Shown: positions 1 through 7,189, counted from the stretch's first letter. The stretch is DNA of 7,958 nt from Candidatus Rokuibacteriota bacterium (GCA_030609125.1 JAUWCW010000081.1:1-7958), one strand, 5' to 3'. Numbers and translations: made by a program. The notes: generated by a model not told the origin, from the letters alone.

Positions 1-1
1 C

Positions 2-397
2 TCAGCGGGAAAGTACCTCACCGCCATGCTCCCCTATTACGAAATGGCCATCTGGATGAACGCCAATCTTCCTTCGGGCGCGCAAGTCCTCTTCCTCGGC
101 GAGACCCGGGTACTGTACGTTGAGAGGGTGGTGCACTTCAGCTCAGCCTACGACTACACCGACATCGTCCGGTGGATGCGCGAGAGCCCCGACGACGACG
201 CCTTCCGTGAGAGGATCGCCGGGACGGGCGCAGACTACCTCCTGATAAACGCCTCGGAGGTCGGGCGCCTGAACAAGACATACCGGTACATGGACCTTTC
301 ACCCCCCGAGACAGCAGCGCTCAATGGTCTTCTCGCGGAATGCACCCCGGTCAGAAGCCGGGGAGATATCCACCTTTTTCAACTCCCCGGACCGTGA
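2..397 (+). CDS. C-terminal fragment of a membrane glycosyltransferase (GT39/ArnT-like), 5' end outside window
   Basis: The reading frame is open from the first bases of the window, so the 131 visible codons are only the C-terminal end of a longer protein; the ATG at 26 is internal. The fragment has no membrane helices. It resembles the soluble tail that follows the multi-helix membrane domain in PMT/ArnT-type glycosyltransferases, which move sugars from polyprenyl-phosphate donors at the outer face of the inner membrane. The visible pattern is a segment with N-x-P then V-L-F-L-G-E-x-R (about residues 22-38 of the fragment), followed by a D-Y-L-L-I-N-x-S-E element and a short final beta strand ending H-L-F-Q-L. 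The catalytic region is not visible, so the acceptor and sugar are unknown. The gene ends 100 bases before the next start. The family assignment rests on pattern resemblance only. Confidence 0.55.
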   Translation, partial: SAGKYLTAMLPYYEMAIWMNANLPSGAQVLFLGETRVLYVERVVHFSSAYDYTDIVRWMRESPDDDAFRERIAGTGADYLLINASEVGRLNKTYRYMDLSPPETAALNGLLAECTPVRSRGDIHLFQLPGP

Positions 398-497
398 GAT
401 TCCCCGCCGCGATCCCCGCCGTAGCGGCTGGGAAACAGCGGCCGGGCACCGCCCCGGGGGTTTGTCAAGACAGCGGGAGAATAGTATTCTCGGCGGC

Positions 498-1928
498 ATG
501 AAAAGGGCGGGCGACAGCACCTCGGCGCAGATGGACCCCGAAGCCCTGGCCGCCGCCGTAGTCTCCGGCGACAGGAAAGGACTGGCACGGGCCATCACGC
601 TCATCGAGTCGGCGCGGCCGGATCACCGGCCGGCGGCGGAATCCCTCCTCGACAGGCTTGCCCCCGACACCGGAAGGGCCGTGAGGATCGGAATCACCGG
701 GGCGCCGGGCGTCGGAAAGTCCACCCTGATCGAGTCCCTCGGCAATCACCTCATCGATATCGGCCACAGCGTGGCGGTCCTCTCCGTCGACCCCTCCTCG
801 TCGCTGAGCGGCGGGTCCATCCTCGGCGACAAGACCCGCATGACGAAGCTTGCCGCGAGGGACGAGGCCTTCATCAGGCCGTCGCCGTCGGGCTCCACTC
901 TCGGCGGTGTGGCCAGAAGGACCAGGGAGGCCCTCCTCGTCTGCGAGGCGGCGGGCTACGATGTCGTCATCGTCGAAACCGTCGGCGTCGGCCAGTCCGA
1001 GACGGCGGTGGCGGAGATGACCGACGTCTTCGTTCTCATGCTCCTTCCGGGAGGAGGGGACGAGCTGCAGGGGGTGAAGAAGGGCATCTTCGAGCTCGTC
1101 GATCTTGTCCTCGTCAACAAGGACGACGGCGACCTTCGCGCCGCGGCCGCCCGGTCCGTGGCGGCGGCGCGGAGCGCGCTGACCCTCACCCGGCCGCGGG
1201 CCCCGGGGTGGACGGTGCCGGTTCTCTCCTGCTCCGCTCTCGAGGGTTCGGGAATAGTCGCGGCCTGGGCGGCCCTGCTGCGCTGCCGGGAATTCCTTGA
1301 CGAAAGCCGGCAGCTCCAGTCCCGCCGGGCCGAACAAGCCCGGGCCTGGATGTGGGCTGAAGCCGCCGAAACCCTCCTGTCGACCCTCAGGGACCACCCG
1401 GCTGTCCGGTCCAGCGTGCCGGGCCTGGAAGCGGTCGTCTCCGCCGGCGAAATCACCCCCCCCAGCGCGGCCCGGCGGCTCCTGGAAGTATTCCTGCCTC
1501 CCCGGAAGGAGACCGGCCCGGGGGGCGGATCCATAGGACGGCTCAATCACATCGCCGTCGCCGTTCCGGACCTGGCCACCGCCGCTGCCCTCTACCGGGA
1601 CCTTCTCGGCGCGGACGTTTCAGAGCCGGTGGATCTGCCCGAGCACGGCGTCAGGGTCGCCTTCGTCAACCTCCCGAACACCAGGGTGGAGCTTCTCGAA
1701 CCGCGGGGAGAAGACTCGCCGATCGACAGCTTCCTGTCCCGAAACTCCTCCGGGGGAATCCACCACGTCTGTTACGAGGTGGAGGATCTGGGCGCCGCCG
1801 CGGAGCGACTGAAGAAGACGGGCGCGCGACTTCTCGGCAGACCGCGAACGGGCGCCCACGGCAAGCCTGTCGTCTTCCTTCACCCGAAGGACTTCTGCGG
1901 AACCCTCATCGAACTGGAAGAAATCTAG
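498..1928 (+). CDS. Fused MeaB/ArgK-type GTPase and methylmalonyl-CoA epimerase
   Basis: This 476-residue protein joins two complete enzymes of the methylmalonyl-CoA pathway. Residues about 12-336 are a full-length MeaB/ArgK G protein, the GTPase chaperone that loads, protects and repairs the B12-dependent methylmalonyl-CoA mutase. Visible motifs are the Walker A loop GAPGVGKST (68-76), VDPSS (97-101), GGSILGDKTRM (105-115), ETVGVGQSE (160-168), the GGGDELQGVKKG switch region (185-196) and the NKDD base-recognition motif (207-210). Residues about 346-476 are a glyoxalase-fold methylmalonyl-CoA epimerase, which interconverts (S)- and (R)-methylmalonyl-CoA. Its expected metal ligands are all present: H351, E398 in VELLEP, H423 in IHHV and E472 near the C-terminus. 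The linker is only about ten residues and glycine-rich. Known MeaB proteins are about 330 residues and epimerases about 135-150, so neither half is truncated. The start is uncertain: ATG 498 gives an N-terminus like MeaB, but no good ribosome site precedes it, and ATG 531 or TTG 462 are alternatives. Both proteins are cytoplasmic. No mutase gene is visible. Confidence 0.93.
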   Translation: MKRAGDSTSAQMDPEALAAAVVSGDRKGLARAITLIESARPDHRPAAESLLDRLAPDTGRAVRIGITGAPGVGKSTLIESLGNHLIDIGHSVAVLSVDPSSSLSGGSILGDKTRMTKLAARDEAFIRPSPSGSTLGGVARRTREALLVCEAAGYDVVIVETVGVGQSETAVAEMTDVFVLMLLPGGGDELQGVKKGIFELVDLVLVNKDDGDLRAAAARSVAAARSALTLTRPRAPGWTVPVLSCSALEGSGIVAAWAALLRCREFLDESRQLQSRRAEQARAWMWAEAAETLLSTLRDHPAVRSSVPGLEAVVSAGEITPPSAARRLLEVFLPPRKETGPGGGSIGRLNHIAVAVPDLATAAALYRDLLGADVSEPVDLPEHGVRVAFVNLPNTRVELLEPRGEDSPIDSFLSRNSSGGIHHVCYEVEDLGAAAERLKKTGARLLGRPRTGAHGKPVVFLHPKDFCGTLIELEEI

Positions 1929-1962
1929 AGCTCTTCCGCACTTGACGGAGTCTGTCCTCACC

Positions 1963-2029
1963 TGTCCCCTCCCCTGTTTCCGGGAGCGTGGAACCCTGCT
2001 CCGAGGCTGGGGACAAACCGGGGAGTTTT
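1963..2029 (+). terminator. Nested inverted repeats after the MeaB-epimerase gene, possible weak terminator
   Basis: Two alternative outer stems share this gap. CTCCCC (1969-1974) pairs with GGGGAG (2020-2025), which is followed directly by TTTT. TGTCCCC (1963-1969) pairs with GGGGACA (2009-2015). Both enclose the hairpin GGAGC (1983-1987)/GCTCC (1998-2002). The loops are long and the T-tract short, so this is a weak candidate for an intrinsic terminator. Confidence 0.3.
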
Positions 2030-2075
2030 CAACAGCAAGCCGCAGCGGAGAGCTTTACTCCTAAACCTTTTTATA

Positions 2076-2104
2076 TTGCTTAACCATGTAACTGTTGGTA
2101 AAGT
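2076..2104 (+). promoter_or_regulatory. Candidate sigma70-type promoter for the PilZ-acyltransferase/HD-GYP operon
   Basis: An abruptly AT-rich stretch (about 2050-2125) lies just upstream of the operon, in contrast to the GC-rich genes around it. The best promoter-like pair is TTGCTT (2076-2081) and TAAAGT (2099-2104), 17 bases apart. This would start transcription near 2111 and leave a short leader carrying the ribosome site. A second pair, TTGGTA (2095-2100) with TATTAC (2117-2122), would start transcription inside the ribosome site and is less likely. Both are imperfect matches. Confidence 0.35.
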
Positions 2105-2118
2105 ATTATTAAATAATA
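2104..2118. repeat. Perfect AT-only palindrome at the likely transcription start, possible operator
   Basis: TATTATT (2104-2110), a single central A, then AATAATA (2112-2118) form a perfect 7+1+7 inverted repeat made entirely of A and T. It overlaps the predicted -10/start region and sits seven bases before the ribosome site, a position suited to a repressor or nucleoid-protein site. The regulator is unknown, and an AT-rich palindrome can arise by chance. Confidence 0.35.
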
Positions 2119-2124
2119 TTACTG

Positions 2125-2130
2125 TAAGGA
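2125..2130 (+). promoter_or_regulatory. Ribosome binding site that sets the PilZ-acyltransferase start
   Basis: TAAGGA lies five bases before ATG 2136. It fixes that codon as the start in preference to the in-frame TTG at 2076, which would place 20 residues across the promoter-like region and has no ribosome site of its own. Confidence 0.7.
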
Positions 2131-2135
2131 CCGGC

Positions 2136-4181
2136 ATGAAAAAGGAACGTCGCGTTGCAGGAACGCCTGAAGCGGCTCATGTCCCCGTATTGCATGAGGC
2201 CATGAAGCCCGTCAGCCGCAAGAGACTTATCAACACCCTGAACCGCGTCAATTTCCGAGACGGGGACATCGTCCTCAACTTCAAGCATCGCACCGAAGTC
2301 GCACGGCTCACCTTCTCCGTAAAACCCCAGCCCTGCCTCGATGAAACCCTGGAGTGCAGGTGGATCGACCAGGCCGGACCTGCGATGGACCTGGGATCCT
2401 ATGAGTTCGAGAATTTCTTTCTCTCCGACGGGCTCCGCAAGATCATCGTCGAAGCGGACTTGCTCGACCAGGATGTGGAAGGCATACGTCTTGCCCTGCC
2501 CGATGTCAGCCACAACGTCAGCACCAGGAGGGTAGAGAGACACCGGTGCAGAGGCGTCAATGCCAGGATGACTTTCGGAGCCGACGCAATCTCCGGGCAG
2601 CTCGTCAGTTTCAGTGCCCTGTCATTCTCCGTGAAGCTTCCATCCCGAGACGACTCGTCCTCACTTCCCGCTCCCGGAGATCAGGCGGACGTCTTCCTCA
2701 GCAGGGACGGACATGCCATCTTTACGGGAGTCTGTGAGGTAGTTCGAAGAGCGATCAAGCGGAGAGGCCTCTACATTGCGTTCAGGCCTCTGAGGAGCAC
2801 GGCGCCGAGAGACAAGCAGAGAAGGCACAGGAGCGTCCGACCCCACATATCCCCGCTACCCAACATCATTTTTCCGCACCCCTTCACCGGGAGGAGAGTG
2901 AATCTCAAAGCTCGGGACATTTCGGGCGCGGGCTTTTCCGTCGAGGAGCATGCCAACCGGGCCGTCCTTCTCGCCGGCATGATCATCCCCGAGGTCCAGA
3001 TCGAGTTCCTCAACGGCTTCGCGATCAACTGCAGGGCCCAGGTCGTATACAGTGACGCGAAGGATGACGGCAGTGTGAAATCCGGTCTGGCAATCGTCGA
3101 CATGGATGTTCTCGACCATACCCGCCTCTCATCCTTTCTCCATCAGGTTGTCTACAAGAACTCCTACGCCTGCACCACCGAGACCGACCTCGATGAACTC
3201 TGGGAATTCTTCTTCGAGAGCGGCTTCATTTATCCGGAGAAGTACGCGATTATCAAGAACCGGAAAGAGCACTTCAAGAGGCTCTACCGCAACCTGTACG
3301 GCAGCAATCCTCATATTGCCCGTCACGTCATCTACCGGGACAAGGGCCTTATTCTCGGTCATGTTTCCATGTTCCGCTACTACCAGAGGACATGGCTCCT
3401 GCACCACCACGCCGCCATCAGCTCCAGCAGGCACAAGGCCGGCCTCGTGGTCATGGAGCACATCATGCAATACGTAAACGAGTTTCATCGGGTTTTTCCG
3501 GAGCTCATGCAGTACATCTGCTGTTACTACCAACCTGAGAACCGTTTCGCCAATCGCGTCTTCGGGGCGGCGGCCAGGACCATCGACGATCGGCGGAAGT
3601 GCTCTCTCGACGCATTTGCCTATTTTCACCTGCAGGCAGGCGCCCCCCCGGACGCTCTCCCCGGAGGCTGGGCCCTCGAGAAGCCGCAGGAGGGCGACCT
3701 GACGAGACTGCAGAGGAGATACGCGCAGCACTCCGGCGGGCTGATGCTCGAATGCCTCGACCTCGTCAATAGACCGTTGAAGCACGAGAAGCGAATGTCA
3801 AGTGAGTACCGGCGGCTGGGTTTCACCCGTGAGCGCCGTCTCTATTCGCTCAAGAAGGGCGGTGTCCTTTACGCCGTCATGGCGGTGAACGTCTCGGACG
3901 TGGGACTCAACATGTCCGACTTGACCAATTGCGTCCAGGCTTTTGTGATCGAACCCGGGCAGCTTCCGGCGGAGACGCTCCTTCAGGCTCTTGCCGTCCT
4001 CGCCCGGCATTACGAGCACAGTTCCGTCCCGGCCCTCATCTACCCGAAAGAGTACGCTGACATCCAATCCATTCCCTACAGCAAGACGTACATGATGACG
4101 GTCCTCGACCTGGACCACGTCGGTGCCGGCCTCGCGTTCGTGGATGACCTGAAGACTCCATCGAAAAAAGCCCGTTCCTGA
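2136..4181 (+). CDS. PilZ-domain protein with C-terminal GNAT-like acyltransferase region
   Basis: This 681-residue cytoplasmic protein has no signal peptide or membrane helix. Residues 28-130 are an unassigned beta-rich region. Residues 131-218 look like a degenerate PilZ domain: an RxxxR at R131-R135 is present, but the D/NxSxxG position reads SFSALS (158-163). Residues about 225-335 are a second PilZ domain with RDKQR (225-229) and the intact motif DISGAG (261-266). PilZ domains bind c-di-GMP through exactly these residues. Residues about 346-500 resemble a GNAT acyltransferase fold: GLILGHVSMFRYYQRTWLLHHH (404-425) looks like its central strands, followed by the helix starting near R432. 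The canonical Q/RxxGxG/A acyl-CoA loop is not clearly present. Residues about 523-665 may be a second, related fold. The product and substrate are unknown. The gene overlaps the HD-GYP gene by one base, suggesting a c-di-GMP-controlled acyltransferase co-made with the enzyme that removes the signal. The PilZ call is firm; the acyltransferase call is moderate. Confidence 0.75.
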   Translation: MKKERRVAGTPEAAHVPVLHEAMKPVSRKRLINTLNRVNFRDGDIVLNFKHRTEVARLTFSVKPQPCLDETLECRWIDQAGPAMDLGSYEFENFFLSDGLRKIIVEADLLDQDVEGIRLALPDVSHNVSTRRVERHRCRGVNARMTFGADAISGQLVSFSALSFSVKLPSRDDSSSLPAPGDQADVFLSRDGHAIFTGVCEVVRRAIKRRGLYIAFRPLRSTAPRDKQRRHRSVRPHISPLPNIIFPHPFTGRRVNLKARDISGAGFSVEEHANRAVLLAGMIIPEVQIEFLNGFAINCRAQVVYSDAKDDGSVKSGLAIVDMDVLDHTRLSSFLHQVVYKNSYACTTETDLDELWEFFFESGFIYPEKYAIIKNRKEHFKRLYRNLYGSNPHIARHVIYRDKGLILGHVSMFRYYQRTWLLHHHAAISSSRHKAGLVVMEHIMQYVNEFHRVFPELMQYICCYYQPENRFANRVFGAAARTIDDRRKCSLDAFAYFHLQAGAPPDALPGGWALEKPQEGDLTRLQRRYAQHSGGLMLECLDLVNRPLKHEKRMSSEYRRLGFTRERRLYSLKKGGVLYAVMAVNVSDVGLNMSDLTNCVQAFVIEPGQLPAETLLQALAVLARHYEHSSVPALIYPKEYADIQSIPYSKTYMMTVLDLDHVGAGLAFVDDLKTPSKKARS

Positions 4182-6181
4182 TGCAAGACATGGGCAGCAC
4201 GATGGAAGCATCACACACATACGACACCCCCCTCTACAACAGTGTGATCATCCAGTCCTACATCAAGCTTATCAGGAAAAAATACAGCCACGTGGACGTC
4301 AGGGAACTTCTCCACTTCGCGGGCATGGAGTCCTACCAGGTGGAGGACGGAGGACACTGGTTTACCCAGCGGCAGGTCAACCGCTTCCACGAAAAACTCC
4401 AGGAGATGACGGGCAACGAGGAGATCGCCCGCGAGGCCGGGCGCTACACCGCTTCCCCGGAGGCCCTCGGCATCATCGGCAAGTACGTGATCGGGCTCGT
4501 CAGTCCCGACCGGGCCTACGCTCTCGCCGGAAAGATGTCCAACAAGTTCACGAAGTCCTCCAGATACGAATCACGCAAGATCGGCCCCACTAAAGTTGAG
4601 ATCACCGTCACCCCCAACGAAGGAACGAAGGAAGAACCTTTTCAGTGTGAGAACCGAAAGGGCTACATAGAGTCCGTGACGACTCACTTCAACTTCAAGA
4701 TTCCCCGCATCGAGCACCCCCTGTGCATTTTCAGAGGTGACGGAGTATGCCGTTACGTCATCTCCTGGCAGCCCTCCTCTTCGGTGTCGTCGAAGAATGT
4801 GCGCAAAGTCGTTACATTGATCCTTGCTCTGGGTGTTCTCGCCGCCGCCCTCGGCCTCCTGCCGGGGATCTCTCCCACGGGGCTGGGCCTCTTCTCGCTC
4901 TCCCTGCTCCTGCTCCTGAGCTGGCGCATCGCCTTTCTCGACGCCCGTGACCTGAGGTCTTCGGTCGCCCAGCACGAGAAGTCCAGCGACGACCTCATCG
5001 AACAGATCAATGTGAACTATCAGAACTCCCTCCTTGTCAACGAGATCGGCCAGGCCCTGTCCAAGGAATCCAGCATCGACGATATCCTTGACAGCGTTGT
5101 GCACATCCTCGAGAAGAGGCTCGATTTCGACCGCGGACTCATTCTGATGGCCAACAACGAGAAGACAAGGCTGGTCCCCAGGGCCGGCTACGGCTATGAG
5201 CCGGAACTGTTCGGCAAGTTCGTGAGGGGCGGCGGCTTTCGCCTGGACCACAAGAAGTCCAAAGGTGTCTTTGTCCTGTCTTTCCGTGAAAAAAAACCCT
5301 ACCTGGTAAACGACATCAACGAGATCTTCAGGAACCTCTCGCCCCGCAGCTTGAGGTTCGCCATGCAGATGGGGGTCAAATCCTTCATCTGCTGCCCCAT
5401 CGTCTACGAAAATGAACCGCTCGGAATTCTGGCCGTCGACAACAGGAGGACCAAGAGGCCTCTCCTCCAGCGGGACGTGAATCTCCTTATGGGCATAGCC
5501 CCCCAGATCGGCGTCTGCATCCACAACGTCAGGCTGGTCGAGGCGCGGCTGAGCCAGTTCCAGTCGATCATCCAGGTCCTCGTCGCCTCCACGGAGGCGA
5601 GGGACCCCATCACCGCCGGTCACTCCCTGAAAGTGACGGAGTACGCCATGGGGATCTGCCGGGAGCTGGGGCTCTCCCACGAATACACGGAGATGATACG
5701 GGTGGCGGCCTCCCTGCACGACTACGGCAAGATCGGCGTGTACGACTCGATCCTGAAGAAACCGGGAAGACTGACCGCCGATGAGTACGAGATCGTCAAG
5801 ACACACGTCGTCAAGACAGAGGACATCCTCAAGCAGATCAACTTTGAGGGGATTTACCAGGAAGTGCCCGACATCGCCAGCGCCCACCACGAGAAGGTCG
5901 ACGGGAGCGGATATCCCCGGAACCTGAAGGGGGACCAGATCCCATTCGGCGCGAAAATCCTCGCCGTCGCCGACGTTTTCGAAGCCCTGACGTCAAAGCG
6001 GCACTACCGCGACCCCATGCCTCTCAACGAGGTCTTCGACCACATTGTCGGGAACATCGGCGTCCACTTCGACCGCAAATGCGTCGAGGCCCTGATCAGG
6101 TACTACAACGCCAACGAGGCCGAGACGCCTTACGTCTACGAGGGATACTCCCTGCAGGGCGCGAACGGCAGCACTCACTGA
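4181..6181 (+). CDS. Membrane-anchored GAF/HD-GYP cyclic-di-GMP phosphodiesterase
   Basis: This 666-residue protein is a predicted hydrolase of c-di-GMP. Residues about 15-197 form an N-terminal sensor-like domain ending HPLCIFRGDGVCRYVISW, similar in pattern to V4R/H-NOX-type ligand domains (low confidence). Two hydrophobic segments (about 208-229 and 234-253), joined by a very short turn, form a membrane hairpin, so both ends should be cytoplasmic. A helical, probably coiled-coil stretch (258-285) leads to a GAF domain (about 287-450, with FICCPIVYENEPLGILAVDN). An HD-GYP domain follows (about 462-645). Its key residues are all present: H481, the HD pair H513-D514 in HDYGKIG, H542, HH at 569-570, DGSGYP (574-579) and D598, which argues for an active enzyme. 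The start ATG 4181 overlaps the preceding stop (TGATG), typical of translational coupling. No ribosome site is obvious, so ATG 4190 or 4202 are also possible. The family is certain; the sensed ligand is unknown. Confidence 0.93.
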   Translation: MQDMGSTMEASHTYDTPLYNSVIIQSYIKLIRKKYSHVDVRELLHFAGMESYQVEDGGHWFTQRQVNRFHEKLQEMTGNEEIAREAGRYTASPEALGIIGKYVIGLVSPDRAYALAGKMSNKFTKSSRYESRKIGPTKVEITVTPNEGTKEEPFQCENRKGYIESVTTHFNFKIPRIEHPLCIFRGDGVCRYVISWQPSSSVSSKNVRKVVTLILALGVLAAALGLLPGISPTGLGLFSLSLLLLLSWRIAFLDARDLRSSVAQHEKSSDDLIEQINVNYQNSLLVNEIGQALSKESSIDDILDSVVHILEKRLDFDRGLILMANNEKTRLVPRAGYGYEPELFGKFVRGGGFRLDHKKSKGVFVLSFREKKPYLVNDINEIFRNLSPRSLRFAMQMGVKSFICCPIVYENEPLGILAVDNRRTKRPLLQRDVNLLMGIAPQIGVCIHNVRLVEARLSQFQSIIQVLVASTEARDPITAGHSLKVTEYAMGICRELGLSHEYTEMIRVAASLHDYGKIGVYDSILKKPGRLTADEYEIVKTHVVKTEDILKQINFEGIYQEVPDIASAHHEKVDGSGYPRNLKGDQIPFGAKILAVADVFEALTSKRHYRDPMPLNEVFDHIVGNIGVHFDRKCVEALIRYYNANEAETPYVYEGYSLQGANGSTH

Positions 6182-6210
6182 CGCCTTCGCAAAGAAACCG
6201 AACCGCCGCC

Positions 6211-6230
6211 GGAGTTCCCTTTGGAATTCC
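6211..6230. repeat. Stem-loop between convergent genes
   Basis: GGAGTTCC (6211-6218) and GGAATTCC (6223-6230) pair over eight positions, with one G-U wobble, around a four-base loop. It lies 30 bases after the HD-GYP stop, within the 186-base gap between convergent genes. A role in ending transcription is possible on either strand, but there is no T-tract on either side. No gene is visible in this gap. Confidence 0.4.
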
Positions 6231-6367
6231 CCCGCCTATGCAGTCAGCAGCTACCATTTGACGCCCTTTCAAAATCTGCGGGACTGACCTGACCGAGGTG
6301 ACTGTGGCGGTTGCTGAAGAATGGCTCTCCAGCGGTGTTTTCACGACAGTTGTCCTGGCGGCAGGAA

Positions 6368-7177
6368 TCAGGGACCGGGTTTTTTCCCGACCACGGAGAT
6401 GAGCGGCGAATAGGTAAACCGGCGCGGGTCTGCGAAAAACCGGTCGAACTCCTCGCGAAAGTCCTCGAATCCCCCCTCGTATTCGTCGAAGTCATAGCCG
6501 ATCTTCTTCGGGGCCACCTCCACCTTCTTCATCCAGTTGAAGGCGTCACTCTCCTCGAGATAACCATAGATGAGGTGGTGCCCCTCGATGGTGACCTCGA
6601 TGTCCTGAAAACCGAGGTCGAAGAGATACGAGTACAGCTTCCGCCCCGCGTAGGGGTCGAAGTTCGCGTTCTCCGAGAGGGCGTCCATGACGGCATGGAG
6701 CGTCCGCTGAAGTCGGGGTGGCATCTCGTAGTGACAGAGGCAGTTGTTGTCGAGGTCGAGCAGGCAGATACGTCCGCCGGGCTTCAGGATGTCAGTGACG
6801 TTTCGCACGATGTCGAGGCTTCCCCTCCTGTAATACTCGAGTACGAAGCGGATCCAGAGCAGGTCGAACTCACCCAGGTGATCCAGTGGCTGCCGGATGT
6901 CGGCCTGGTGGAACTCTATCCCGGGAGATTCGTGAGGCTCCCGGGCAAAGGCGATCCTCTCCCCGGATATGTCCACCCCGACGGCCCTCCCTCCCGGCTG
7001 GGCCAGACCGTGCAGAACCGACGTGGTCTTGCCCGAGCCGCAGCCGAGGTCGGCCACCCTCATGCCAGGTTCGATGCCGGCCCAGAGCGCCTGCCGCACA
7101 ACCGCCTCCCTGTCCGTCTTGCGATCCAGCCGGAGGGCCTCCTCCTCGCTCTCCATGAGGTAGTGCTTTTCTTTCAT
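6368..7177 (-). CDS. Class I SAM-dependent methyltransferase
   Basis: This 269-residue cytoplasmic protein has the Rossmann-fold methyltransferase signature. Motif I is VADLGCGSGK (41-50). The acidic residue ending strand beta2 is D69 in GVDIS, which normally contacts the SAM ribose. D93 in QADI and FDLLWIRFVLEYY (104-116) fill the motif II-IV positions, and LKPGGRICLLDLDNN (131-145) is the post-motif strand and loop. The C-terminal half (about 150-265) is a helical and beta extension that likely shapes the substrate pocket. Its substrate cannot be read from the sequence. The start is set by GAGGGG six bases upstream, which overlaps the stop codon of the cyclic-nucleotide-binding gene. An in-frame TTG seven codons earlier is less likely. 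The two genes are therefore almost certainly one transcript and translationally linked. The opposite strand is open over much of this gene but shows no protein-like pattern. Confidence 0.88.
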   Translation of the reverse strand: MKEKHYLMESEEEALRLDRKTDREAVVRQALWAGIEPGMRVADLGCGSGKTTSVLHGLAQPGGRAVGVDISGERIAFAREPHESPGIEFHQADIRQPLDHLGEFDLLWIRFVLEYYRRGSLDIVRNVTDILKPGGRICLLDLDNNCLCHYEMPPRLQRTLHAVMDALSENANFDPYAGRKLYSYLFDLGFQDIEVTIEGHHLIYGYLEESDAFNWMKKVEVAPKKIGYDFDEYEGGFEDFREEFDRFFADPRRFTYSPLISVVGKKPGP

Positions 7178-7183
7178 TGCCCA

Positions 7184-7189
7184 CCCCTC
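7184..7189 (-). promoter_or_regulatory. Ribosome binding site of the methyltransferase gene, overlapping the upstream stop
   Basis: On the minus strand GAGGGG lies six bases before ATG 7177 and overlaps the TGA stop (7190-7188) of the preceding gene. It decides the start codon and suggests translational coupling. The upstream gene uses the same GAGGGG with the same spacing. Confidence 0.7.

Noticed and set aside
411-463. GC-rich hairpins between the glycosyltransferase and MeaB genes as a terminator
   Set aside because: The stems are short (CCGC/GCGG and CCGGG/CCCGG), and only TTT follows the second; in such GC-rich sequence these are expected by chance.
465-1550. A 361-codon open frame on the minus strand opposite the MeaB region
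   Set aside because: It mirrors a gene with clear GTPase motifs, is rich in G, P, R and D as expected of antisense GC-rich sequence, and shows no recognisable domain.
4571-5890. A 439-codon minus-strand open frame opposite the HD-GYP gene
   Set aside because: The plus strand encodes well-conserved GAF and HD-GYP motifs across the same bases; the antisense product has no family pattern.
6353-6385. Short hairpins near the methyltransferase 3' end (TCCTG/CAGGA and CGGG/CCCG around T6) as a terminator
   Set aside because: Stems are only four or five pairs, one lies inside the coding sequence, and no T-tract follows in the direction of transcription.
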